DNA of 64,000 bases from JAZDEY01 sp043808325 [NCBI: Candidatus Eiseniibacteriota bacterium]. Its GTDB lineage: Bacteria; Arandabacterota; Arandabacteria; Arandabacterales. Location: positions 1 through 64,000 of the forward strand of contig JAZDEY010000028.1 in the NCBI GenBank assembly GCA_043808325.1, written 5' to 3'. Positions 8,587 through 16,251 of the stretch are shown in pieces; within the stretch, counting starts at the first letter, position 1; each line of letters begins with the position of its first letter. Made by a program: the position numbers and the translations under genes. A model generated the notes under the pieces. The model was not told the DNA's origin, made no database searches, and worked only from the letters and a program-made list of their open reading frames with translations.

Positions 8587-9066
8587 ATGGAAGCGGACCC
8601 GAACCCTAGACTTCTGGTAGACCGAACCGCCGGCAAACTTGCCCGGTGGCTCAGGGTTCTTGGGCTCGATGTCGAATATGCCGCCACCTGTGAGCCCGCA
8701 ATTATAACGCGGCTGGCGCGGCAATCCGGCAGGCGGGTGGTCACACGGAACCTGGTGCTTGCCGAGCGGCTTGGGCCGGGCGCGCTCTTGCTTAAGAGCG
8801 AGCACCTCGCTCGCCAGCTGAGACAGGTTGTCGCCCAAGTGGGCGCGGATAAGTGCGCGACCTTCTCCCGGTGTAATGCTTGCAACGTTCGGCTGGTCGG
8901 GGTGCCGAAGGCCAGCGTCAAGGGCCGGGTCCCGGCGTATGTCTATGTGAATCACAAGGTGTTCTCTGCCTGTCCGGTGTGCGGCAGATACTACTGGCAA
9001 GGAACTCACTGGCAGCATATGCTTACGGTTGTCAAGGCGGCAATGGAGGATAAGGGCGATGGGTGA
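8587..9066 (+). CDS. Mut7-C RNAse-domain protein with zinc ribbon
   Basis: A 159-residue soluble protein of the Mut7-C family, a PIN-like fold predicted to be an RNase. The N-terminus has LLVDRTAGKLARWLRVLGLD, the family hallmark, and RRVVTRNLVLAERL. The C-terminal half carries a zinc ribbon formed by CNAC and CPVC and the usual tail YYWQGTHWQHM. It starts 10 nt after serS and its stop overlaps the next start (ATGGGTGA), so it belongs to the same operon. The ATG at 8587 is preferred over a TTG at 8569 that overlaps serS. The biological substrate of this family is not established. Confidence 0.85.
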   Translation: MEADPNPRLLVDRTAGKLARWLRVLGLDVEYAATCEPAIITRLARQSGRRVVTRNLVLAERLGPGALLLKSEHLARQLRQVVAQVGADKCATFSRCNACNVRLVGVPKASVKGRVPAYVYVNHKVFSACPVCGRYYWQGTHWQHMLTVVKAAMEDKGDG

Positions 9067-9859
9067 TGTTCCGGTTCTCAAGGTGGACGGCGATACGATT
9101 CCTGAGGTCTGGGAACGCGCGGTCATTGCTTGCTGGGAGAGCGGCGTCAGCGTCAGGACCGAATACGATAAGCCGGATGATCCGCCGAGCAAGGACTGCT
9201 CGATGGTGATGGTGATCCGCGATCCGCTCGGGGAGCCGAGGATTCACAGGGCGTTTCCCGGGGGCCTCGAGGATCTCGAGGTCTACAGGCTCGAGGTGGT
9301 GGACGGCATCCACGATCACTGGATCAATCCCGAGGAAGGCAAGTGGAGCTATACCTACCACCAGCGGCTCTTCTCCTATGACTACGCGGGCGAGCGCTTG
9401 AACCAGATCGATTACGCGATCGACAAGCTTGCCGAGGCCGCTCATTCGCGGCGAGCGCAGGCTATCACCTGGAACGTCAAGACCGATCGGCTGGTGAGCG
9501 ATCCGCCCTGCCTTCAGCGGATGTGGTTCAGGCTGACCGAAGGCAACGGCGGGCTTGTCCTCAGCGTCAATACTCACTGGCGCTCGCGCGATGCCTATAA
9601 GGCGGCCTTCATGAATCTCTTTGCCCTGACCGATCTCGCGCGAGTCGTCTCAGAGAGGCTCGCGGAGCGGCTGGCGCGGCCGGTCTCCTTGGGTAGGTAT
9701 GCCGAGTTCGTGGACAGCTTCCACATCTACGGTTCGTACTTCACGGAGTTCGAGGGTTTCCTTAAGACCGTGAAGTCCAGGCGATTTGAAGACCGGGTGT
9801 GGAACTCGAGTTTCGCCGAGCCCTATTTCGCCGATGCCCGCAAGAAGATGAAGGTCTGA
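9059..9859 (+). CDS. Thymidylate synthase-like protein (methanogen-type relative)
   Basis: A 266-residue cytoplasmic protein with the layout of the ThyA/dCMP-hydroxymethylase superfamily: PPCLQRMWFRL with candidate nucleophile C151, then WRSRDAYKAAFMNLFALTDL (the phosphate/asparagine region) and DSFHIYGSY (the late His-Tyr motif). Sequence is closer to archaeal-type TS-like proteins than to bacterial ThyA, which would have a YPxH/PPCH pattern. It could make dTMP or modify dUMP/dCMP differently. A folate-pathway gene (folC) lies 6 kb downstream, in keeping with a folate-linked role. The start at ATG 9059 overlaps the preceding stop. Family assignment is fairly sure; the exact reaction is not. 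Confidence 0.72.
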   Translation: MGDVPVLKVDGDTIPEVWERAVIACWESGVSVRTEYDKPDDPPSKDCSMVMVIRDPLGEPRIHRAFPGGLEDLEVYRLEVVDGIHDHWINPEEGKWSYTYHQRLFSYDYAGERLNQIDYAIDKLAEAAHSRRAQAITWNVKTDRLVSDPPCLQRMWFRLTEGNGGLVLSVNTHWRSRDAYKAAFMNLFALTDLARVVSERLAERLARPVSLGRYAEFVDSFHIYGSYFTEFEGFLKTVKSRRFEDRVWNSSFAEPYFADARKKMKV

Positions 9860-9884
9860 TTAGATTGGGAATAGGAGCGTAAGC

Positions 9885-11129
9885 ATGAGTGCTTTTGCGA
9901 TAGGCGGTCCGGCGCGCATACGAACCTATGCGTTCGTTGCGGCGATGGTCCTGATCGTCGCCATATTCGGCTACACCTACTCGCTCGTGAGGAGCTTCGA
10001 GAAGCAAACCGATGTCCTTACCCGGGTCTTTGCCAAGTTCTGCGCGGCGGCCACCTATCCGGCGACCAAGCACGAGGAAGTCCGGCGCATCTTCAACGAG
10101 GTCGTCAAGGACATCAACTTCCCGATCGTGATCACCGATCCCAGAGGGGTTCCCTACACCTGGAAGAACATCGGACAGCACCTGAATCCTGACGTCATAA
10201 GCTGGGAAGTCTTCATATTGACCGATGCCAACAACCCGCGGCCGGGGATCATGGCTGAGGTGCTGGCAATCGTCAAGGAAATGGATGCGAAGAATCAGGT
10301 TGTGATGATGCTCGACCCTGCAACCGGGAGTTTTCTGGGCAAGGTGCATTATGGGCTCCCGGCGATCACGCGCGGCCTGAGGTGGCTGCCCGTTGCGGGA
10401 GTGGTGCTGCTGGGCGTATTCGTGCTCATGGGCTACGTGGGCTTAAGGAGCATCATAGTCGGCGAGCGGAGATCGATCTGGATCGGGATGGCCAAAGAGA
10501 CCGCCCACCAGCTGGGCACGCCGCTCTCATCGCTGATGGGATGGCTGCAGCTCTTGAAGGAGAGATGTGCCGACGAGCGCACCCGGGACACCGTCCGCGA
10601 AATGGAGAAAGATATTCTGCGGTTGAGCAAGATCTCCTCCCGGTTCGGAAAGGTCGGATCGCCGCCCAGGCTCGACAAGGAGGACGTCGTCGAAATCGTC
10701 AGGAGCGCGGTCGACTACCAAAAGCGGAGACTCCCATCCCTGGGCAAGGAGATCGAGATCAGGGAGCACTTCGGAAACGTCCCCAAGACACTTGTGAATC
10801 CCGACCTGCTGGAGTGGGCGGTGGAGAATCTCTTGAAGAATGCGCTCGACGCCCTGGACAAGTCCAAGGGCGTGATCGAGGTCAGGACCACCTACGTCCC
10901 TCGCAAGGGTATAGTCTCGATCGAGGTCGAAGACAACGGCAAGGGTGTTGGGGCCAAAGCCTTGAAGAAGATCTTCGAACCCGGTTACACCACGCGCAAG
11001 GGGGGATGGGGCCTCGGGCTGCCCCTGACAAGGCGTGTCGTGGAAGAATATCACCACGGCAAGCTCCGGCTGGTGAGGACCGGGCCGGACGGATCGCTCT
11101 TTGTGATGGAAATCCCGGCCGTGGGTTGA
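9885..11129 (+). CDS. Membrane sensor histidine kinase, PorY-like
   Basis: A 414-residue kinase with two membrane segments (about 15-35 and 165-188) that flank a periplasmic sensor of about 130 residues. Its dimerisation/phosphoacceptor box is GMAKETAHQLGTPLSSLMGW, with H208. The ATPase has the N box (ENLLKNALDAL), G1 (VEDNGKGVG) and G2 (GGWGLGLPLTRRVVEEYH). H-boxes of the form ETAHQLGTPLSSL are typical of the FCB kinases that partner PorX. It is followed 12 nt later by the PorX-like regulator, which is the evident cognate. By analogy to PorXY in Bacteroidota it may control secretion or envelope genes; that is inference. Confidence 0.88.
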   Translation: MSAFAIGGPARIRTYAFVAAMVLIVAIFGYTYSLVRSFEKQTDVLTRVFAKFCAAATYPATKHEEVRRIFNEVVKDINFPIVITDPRGVPYTWKNIGQHLNPDVISWEVFILTDANNPRPGIMAEVLAIVKEMDAKNQVVMMLDPATGSFLGKVHYGLPAITRGLRWLPVAGVVLLGVFVLMGYVGLRSIIVGERRSIWIGMAKETAHQLGTPLSSLMGWLQLLKERCADERTRDTVREMEKDILRLSKISSRFGKVGSPPRLDKEDVVEIVRSAVDYQKRRLPSLGKEIEIREHFGNVPKTLVNPDLLEWAVENLLKNALDALDKSKGVIEVRTTYVPRKGIVSIEVEDNGKGVGAKALKKIFEPGYTTRKGGWGLGLPLTRRVVEEYHHGKLRLVRTGPDGSLFVMEIPAVG

Positions 11130-11141
11130 GAGGTGCCGAGC

Positions 11142-12704
11142 ATGGAGGAGAAGAAGGCGTCGATCCTCTGGGTCGACGATGAGGTGGATCTACTCAAGTC
11201 GCACATCGTGTTTCTCGAGGAGAAGGGCTACCATGTCACGCCGGTTGCCAACGGTGAGGATGCGATCGGGCTGATCGGGCGAGAGGCCTTTGATATCGTG
11301 CTCCTGGACCAGATGATGCCTGGAATGGACGGACTTACCACATTCATGCGCATCAAGGATGCCAACCCGTCCATGCCCGTGGTGATGATCACCAAGATCG
11401 AGGAAGACGAGCTGATCGACGAAGCCCTGAGAAAACGGATCGATGATTTTCTGCTGAAGCCCGTGAACCCGGTGCAGATCCTCTCCGCCGTGCGAAGGAT
11501 TCTCGAGAGCCGGGAGATTCGACAAAGGGAGCTGTCGCGGGAATACGTCGAGAATTTCAACGCGATCGAGAGCCTGCGCTCGCGTGCTGCGGATTGGCGC
11601 GACTGGATAGGGATTCACTCCAGGCTCAGCGAATGGGATCTCATACTTGACGGCTTTCCCGACACCGGATTGATGCAAAGTCATCTCGATCAGCGGCGGC
11701 AGTGCAACGTCGAGTTCGGCATGTTCATCGAGAGGTCTTACAAGGGCTGGGTCTCCAACGGGGACAGGCCGGTGCTGTCGGTGGACTTGATTGCCGACTT
11801 CGTTGCGCCTCATCTGTCGGCCGGCAAGAGGGTTTACTTGATCGTGGTCGACTGTCTCAGGCTGGACCAGTGGCTCACCATAGAACCGATGTTGGAACCC
11901 TACTTCTCGATCAAACGGGACTACTATTATTCGATTCTCCCCACCGCTACCCCGTACTCCCGGAACGCCATATTCGGCGGCCTGTTCCCGGGCGAGATCG
12001 CCGCCAACTATCCGGAGTTCTGGAGCGAGATGGGAAGCGACGAAACCGGCAAGAACAGATACGAGCGGCAGCTGCTTGACAGTCAACTGAAGAGGATGGG
12101 TCTCAAGGTCGCCCCTCACCTCAAGTATCTCAAGATCTATAGCGCCGATGAAGCGATCCAGGCCAGAAAGCAAATCCCCACGCTTCAGGGCGTCCCCCTG
12201 GTGGCACTGGTTTTCAACTTCGTCGATATCGTGGCCCACAGCCGGTCGGAATCGCGGGTGCTTCAGGAGATGCTTCCCAACGAATCGGCCTACCGCAGTT
12301 TCACCCGCTCGTGGTTCATGCACTCGCCCCTTAACGACATCCTCAAGGCCATATCGCTCCAGGATGCCGTCGCTGTGCTCACCACCGACCATGGCTCGGT
12401 GCTTGCCCGGCGGTCCGCAGTGACGCTCGGCGACCGTGAGACATCGACCAATGTCAGATACAAATTCGGGACCAATCTCAACTGCGATCCCAGGTATGCT
12501 CTGCACGTCAAGAACCCGGCCGAATATAAGCTGCCGGTGGTGGGGATCAACAAGAACTACATAATCGCCAAGGAAGACTACTATTTCGTTTATCCCACGA
12601 ATTTCCATGAGTACGAGCGCCAGTATAGGGACAGTTTCCAGCATGGTGGCGTCTCCATGGAGGAGATGATACTGCCTTGCGTCACCATGAAACCCAAGAG
12701 ATAA
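11142..12704 (+). CDS. porX: PorX-like response regulator with PglZ (alkaline-phosphatase-like) effector domain
   Basis: A 520-residue protein: receiver domain (1-125) with phospho-acceptor D56 in VLLDQMMPGMDGL, the acidic pair in WVDDEVD and the Lys in FLLKPVNP. A helical linker follows, and then a PglZ domain with VYLIVVDCLRLDQW, TATPYSRNAIFGGLFPGEI and LTTDHGSV, which hold the metal-binding residues of the alkaline phosphatase superfamily. This architecture is PorX, which in Bacteroidota regulates the type IX secretion system and has phosphodiesterase activity on oligonucleotides. The start at ATG 11142 follows GAGAGGTG. It forms a pair with the upstream kinase. No DNA-binding domain is present, so control is likely through partner proteins or a nucleotide messenger. 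Confidence 0.9.
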   Translation: MEEKKASILWVDDEVDLLKSHIVFLEEKGYHVTPVANGEDAIGLIGREAFDIVLLDQMMPGMDGLTTFMRIKDANPSMPVVMITKIEEDELIDEALRKRIDDFLLKPVNPVQILSAVRRILESREIRQRELSREYVENFNAIESLRSRAADWRDWIGIHSRLSEWDLILDGFPDTGLMQSHLDQRRQCNVEFGMFIERSYKGWVSNGDRPVLSVDLIADFVAPHLSAGKRVYLIVVDCLRLDQWLTIEPMLEPYFSIKRDYYYSILPTATPYSRNAIFGGLFPGEIAANYPEFWSEMGSDETGKNRYERQLLDSQLKRMGLKVAPHLKYLKIYSADEAIQARKQIPTLQGVPLVALVFNFVDIVAHSRSESRVLQEMLPNESAYRSFTRSWFMHSPLNDILKAISLQDAVAVLTTDHGSVLARRSAVTLGDRETSTNVRYKFGTNLNCDPRYALHVKNPAEYKLPVVGINKNYIIAKEDYYFVYPTNFHEYERQYRDSFQHGGVSMEEMILPCVTMKPKR

Positions 12705-12708
12705 GCCC

Positions 12709-13179
12709 GTGGTCAGACTCGTGAAACTGCTCTCCGTATCCCCGGACCACACGGCCGCAATCGGCGAGAGGCTGGGGAAGCTGCTGGCGGCAGGCGACGT
12801 CGTGGCCATACGGGGTGTCCTGGGATCGGGCAAGAGCGTGCTGGCAAGGGGGATAATGGCTGGGCTGGGAGTGGTCTCGAAGATGCCGAGCCCCAGTTTC
12901 GTGATAGTGGCGAGCTACGTGGGCAGCTCGCCCGTGAATCATATCGATCTTTATCGGCTGGAGACTCCGGAGGAGGCACTCTCACTCGGCATCGAGGACA
13001 TGCTCTATTCGGATGCCGTAAACGTGATCGAGTGGCCGGAGAAGATCACGGAGATCCTTCCGCCTTCCAGGATCGACGTGCTGGTGGAGCTCCGAGACCT
13101 GCCCGAAGAGCGCCTGGTCACGATTGTGCCCTCGGACGAGCGGGTCGGCGCGAGGCTCGTGCCGCTCGCTGCCGAATAA
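12709..13179 (+). CDS. tsaE: tRNA threonylcarbamoyladenosine biosynthesis ATPase TsaE
   Basis: The small P-loop ATPase that works with TsaB and TsaD to make t6A37 of ANN-decoding tRNAs. It has 156 residues, the usual length. The Walker A is GVLGSGKSV, slightly unlike the common GDLGAGKT. It also carries SPSFVIV, the HIDLYRLE motif and NVIEWPEK near the expected positions. It lies 4 nt after porX and directly before tsaB and rimI; tsaD is not in the window. The GTG at 12709 is used, but an in-frame GTG at 12721 is possible. Confidence 0.92.
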   Translation: MVRLVKLLSVSPDHTAAIGERLGKLLAAGDVVAIRGVLGSGKSVLARGIMAGLGVVSKMPSPSFVIVASYVGSSPVNHIDLYRLETPEEALSLGIEDMLYSDAVNVIEWPEKITEILPPSRIDVLVELRDLPEERLVTIVPSDERVGARLVPLAAE

Positions 13180-13190
13180 GCTGGAACCCC

Positions 13191-13949
13191 ATGAAACCTA
13201 GAATACTTGGGATCGAGACCTCGGGCACGATAGGCGGCTTTGCGTTAGTGGAGGGTGAGCGCGTGCTCGCCGAGGTCATATCCGACATCACAGGACGCCA
13301 CGTCGAGAAAGGTGCGGCGATGATCGAGTATGTCCTGGAGAGTGGGCAGATGACGCCTGACGACCTTGCAGGTGTTGCGGTCTCCCTTGGGCCGGGATCG
13401 TTCACGGGCTTACGTGTCGGGCTGGCCCTGGCCAAGGGCATCTGCTTCGGGCGGGGCTTGCCGCTCCTGGGAGTGCCGACTCTGGATTGCATGGCGGAGG
13501 CCTTCGCCCTAAGCGAAGGGCTGGTGGCCCCGGTCAAAGATGCCCGCAGAGGCGAGATATACTTCGGCCTTTACCGGGCTTCGCACGGACAGGTGACCAG
13601 GCTCGCCGAGTACCGGGCACTGTCCCCGGATCTTGCGATCGACGAGATCGAAGAGAAGATCCCAAGCGGCGGCCGTGTCTTACTGGTGGGGGACGCTATT
13701 TCGAAGTACGGCGACATGTTTCACTCACGGCTCGGGCCGAGGGCGCTCGCGGCTCCGGAGCTGGCGTGGCCGGTAAGACCGGGCATAGTGGCGGCTCTTG
13801 GCTCACGAATGCTTGCTGAGGGCAAGATAGCGCAGTTGGACACCGTGGAACCGATATACGTGCGTTCCTCCGAGGCTGAGCGCAAAGCGACGAGGTTCGT
13901 GGCTCGTGGCAGAGATAGAGATAGAGATAAGAAGGATGAGGGAAAGTGA
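13191..13949 (+). CDS. tsaB: tRNA threonylcarbamoyladenosine biosynthesis protein TsaB
   Basis: An ASKHA-fold, catalytically inactive paralogue of TsaD that forms the TsaBDE complex for t6A37 synthesis. It is 252 residues long. It begins RILGIETSGTIGGFALVE and contains VSLGPGSFTGLRVGLALAKG, the most conserved TsaB motif. DARRGEIYFGLY and PIYVRSSEAERK follow. An upstream open frame exists but ATG 13191 is the natural start. The 3' end overlaps rimI by 44 nt. The overlap contains a triple GAGATA hexamer that gives the C-terminus its RDRDRDK and the RimI N-terminus its EIEIEI. Confidence 0.95.
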   Translation: MKPRILGIETSGTIGGFALVEGERVLAEVISDITGRHVEKGAAMIEYVLESGQMTPDDLAGVAVSLGPGSFTGLRVGLALAKGICFGRGLPLLGVPTLDCMAEAFALSEGLVAPVKDARRGEIYFGLYRASHGQVTRLAEYRALSPDLAIDEIEEKIPSGGRVLLVGDAISKYGDMFHSRLGPRALAAPELAWPVRPGIVAALGSRMLAEGKIAQLDTVEPIYVRSSEAERKATRFVARGRDRDRDKKDEGK

Positions 13950-14403
13950 CCTGGACCGGGTCTACGAGATAGAGCGAGATCTTTTCAGCATGCCCTGGTC
14001 GCGGACCAGTTTCCTGTTTGAGATCAATGATAGCCGAACCAGCTATCCGGTCACGGTCTTGGAAGACGGAGAGGTAGCCGGCTACGCCGTCGGCTGGTTT
14101 GTGGTGGACGAGCTCCATATCGGCAATATTGCCGTCGCGAGACCCAGGCAGGGAAACGGAATCGGCAAGTTCCTGGTGACGCACCTTCTCCGGCAGGCGG
14201 CCGACAGAGGTTCTGCCTATGCCACCCTGGAGGTCAGGGTGAGTAACGTCCGTGCGATCAAGCTCTACAGGAGGTATGGCTTCAAAGGCATTGCCATCCG
14301 TACCCGTTACTACACCGATGACGGTGAAGATGCCCTGGTAATGATGGCGGAAATCGGCCGCCCGAGCGAGCCGGCGGCGGACGGCGGGGAGGGCCCCGAA
14401 TGA
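13906..14403 (+). CDS. rimI: Ribosomal protein S18 alanine N-acetyltransferase RimI-like
   Basis: A 165-residue GNAT acetyltransferase. The N-terminal SDLDRVYEIERDLFSMPWS is characteristic of RimI, and the acetyl-CoA loop is IAVARPRQGNGIGKFLVTHLL (R/Q-x-x-G-x-G/A). ALKLYRRYGF-type residues appear as AIKLYRRYGFKGIAIRTRYY. Its place directly after tsaB is the standard tsaE-tsaB-rimI arrangement. The GTG start at 13906 lies within tsaB. The last 20 residues are a low-complexity, acidic Gly/Ala extension. Confidence 0.93.
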   Translation: MAEIEIEIRRMRESDLDRVYEIERDLFSMPWSRTSFLFEINDSRTSYPVTVLEDGEVAGYAVGWFVVDELHIGNIAVARPRQGNGIGKFLVTHLLRQAADRGSAYATLEVRVSNVRAIKLYRRYGFKGIAIRTRYYTDDGEDALVMMAEIGRPSEPAADGGEGPE

Positions 14404-14434
14404 GGATCCGCATCAGGGTGTGAGAGGCTGAGGG

Positions 14435-15253
14435 ATGGACCAACGCTCTACGCTGGACGATAAGGTCGAGGAGGCCCGGAGTTACCTGGCGAGGGCCGCG
14501 CCTTTCCGAGCGAAAACGGCAGTCGTGCTCGGCTCGGGCTTGGGGCCGGTGCGAGATGCATTCGAGACAATCCGGGCATTTCCCTACAAGGAGATCCCTC
14601 ATTTCCCGGTATCCACGGTCCAGGGTCACCGAGGGGAGCTGGTGTTTGCCAGGTGGGGCAAGAGAAAGGTGGCGATCCTGGACGGCAGAGTACACCGCTA
14701 TGAAGGGTATTCATGGAGCCAGGTGACGTTCCCCACGAGGGTGCTGGCCGCCATTGGCGTAACCACGGTTATCGTCACCAATGCCTCGGGCGCGGTGAGC
14801 AATCGGTTCCGGCCCGGGGACATAATGTTGATCGACGACCACATAGATCTTATCTGGAAAGGTGTGGCCGAGGTCAAGCGCGGTCCCGAGGCTCTGCACC
14901 GACCTTACTATTCGCGGCGCATTCTGGAGGTCGCATGCGACCTTGCGATCGCCAAGGGCATACCGGCGAGGAAGGGCGTACTGCTCGGCACGACAGGTCC
15001 GACCTACGAGACCCGCCACGATGTGGAATTCGCTCGCAAAATGGGCGCCGATGCTGTTACAATGTCCACCGTGCCCGAGGTCACGGTGTGCCATGAGCTC
15101 GGCATATCGGTCCTGGGCATGTCGCTCGTTACAAACGTCGCGGCTTCCCACGCTGGTGGCCATGCCACGGTCGTCAGCTTCGCGGCGAGGGCAAGCCGGA
15201 ACCTCAAGGAAATGATTCTCGGGGTGCTGGAAAGGCTCGCGCCCACCGGCTGA
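14435..15253 (+). CDS. punA: Purine-nucleoside phosphorylase (type I, PunA family)
   Basis: A trimeric-type PNP that cleaves inosine or guanosine with phosphate to base and ribose-1-phosphate. The 272-residue product shows the phosphate loop VVLGSGLG, the VQGHRGELV His loop, VTNASGAVS, GTTGPTYETRHDVEF with the base-site Glu, and MSTVPEVTVCHELGISVLGMSLVTN with the specificity Asn. All key residues are present. It is probably part of the same transcription unit as rimI (31 nt gap) and accD. Confidence 0.94.
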   Translation: MDQRSTLDDKVEEARSYLARAAPFRAKTAVVLGSGLGPVRDAFETIRAFPYKEIPHFPVSTVQGHRGELVFARWGKRKVAILDGRVHRYEGYSWSQVTFPTRVLAAIGVTTVIVTNASGAVSNRFRPGDIMLIDDHIDLIWKGVAEVKRGPEALHRPYYSRRILEVACDLAIAKGIPARKGVLLGTTGPTYETRHDVEFARKMGADAVTMSTVPEVTVCHELGISVLGMSLVTNVAASHAGGHATVVSFAARASRNLKEMILGVLERLAPTG

Positions 15254-15313
15254 AGATGGGCGGACGACGGATCGGGATAGGGATCGAGAGGCCGGTCGAT
15301 CTCGGAGGCTAGT

Positions 15314-16243
15314 ATGAGCTGGTTCAGGAGAATAGAGAAGGGCGTAGCCTCGGACGTCAGGCGGGACATGCCCGACGGCCTGTGGAGGAAGTGCGACAAG
15401 TGCGGGGAGATCGTCTACGAGCGAGTGATAAAGCGTAACTACTGGACCTGCATCAAGTGCGGCTATCACTTCATGGTCTCGAGCCTGGAGTACATCGCCA
15501 TGATAGCCGACGAAAACACCTTCGTCGAAATCGACCCGGGCCTGAGGTCTTGCGATCCTCTCGGTTTCCGCGACTCCAAGCGCTACGCCGATCGACTCCG
15601 CATCGCCATCAAGAAGACCGGGCTCAACGAAGCCGTGGTGACCGGAACCTGCCGCATCGGGGAACACAAGGCCGTAATCGGCGTTCTTGACTTCAGGTTT
15701 ATGGGCGGCAGCATGGCATCGGTCGTGGGGGAGAAGATCTCCCGGGCCGCCAGACGGGCGATCGACGACAGGTCGGTCCTGGTGATGGTATCCAGCTCGG
15801 GTGGAGCCAGGATGCAAGAGGGCATACTCTCGCTGATGCAAATGGCCAAGACCAGTGCCTGGCTGGGGCGGGTGTCCGAGGCCGGGCTTCTATATGTCTC
15901 GGTACTTACCAATCCCACCACGGGTGGAGTGACCGCGAGCTTCGGGATGCTCGGCGATGTGATTATCGCCGAGCCCGGAGCACTGGTGGGTTTCGCCGGA
16001 CCCCGGGTGATCGAGCAGACCATCAACCAGGAATTGCCGCCGGGCTTTCAGAGTTCGGAATTCCTGCTGGAGCATGGGATGGTCGATATGGTCGTCGCCA
16101 GGGCGCAGATGAAGAAAACCCTGGTTGGCATCTTCGACTTCTTCAGTGCGGTCGAGCGCCCGGTGGAGGAGAAGCAGAGACCCGCGATCTTGAAGACCCC
16201 GCCTCACATCGAAGTCAAGGCCGACATCGAGGGTGAGGACTAA
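15314..16243 (+). CDS. accD: Acetyl-CoA carboxylase carboxyltransferase subunit beta
   Basis: The beta half of the carboxyltransferase that makes malonyl-CoA for fatty-acid synthesis. The 309-residue product has the N-terminal zinc finger (CDKCGEIV then CIKCGYHF) and the crotonase-fold core with VMVSSSGGARMQEGILSLMQM and TNPTTGGVTASFGMLGD, followed by EPGALVGFAGPRVIEQT. Length and motifs are standard. accD directly upstream of folC (8 nt gap) is an arrangement found in several phyla. accA is not in the window. Confidence 0.96.
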   Translation: MSWFRRIEKGVASDVRRDMPDGLWRKCDKCGEIVYERVIKRNYWTCIKCGYHFMVSSLEYIAMIADENTFVEIDPGLRSCDPLGFRDSKRYADRLRIAIKKTGLNEAVVTGTCRIGEHKAVIGVLDFRFMGGSMASVVGEKISRAARRAIDDRSVLVMVSSSGGARMQEGILSLMQMAKTSAWLGRVSEAGLLYVSVLTNPTTGGVTASFGMLGDVIIAEPGALVGFAGPRVIEQTINQELPPGFQSSEFLLEHGMVDMVVARAQMKKTLVGIFDFFSAVERPVEEKQRPAILKTPPHIEVKADIEGED

Positions 16244-16251
16244 ACCTCCGA

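Noticed and set aside
11190-12833. 547-codon minus-strand open frame opposite porX
   Set aside because: The plus strand encodes an intact PorX with all motifs; the antisense frame is a GC-bias artefact.
14711-15841. 376-codon minus-strand frame across punA and accD
   Set aside because: It spans two well-supported genes on the opposite strand and has no recognisable domain.
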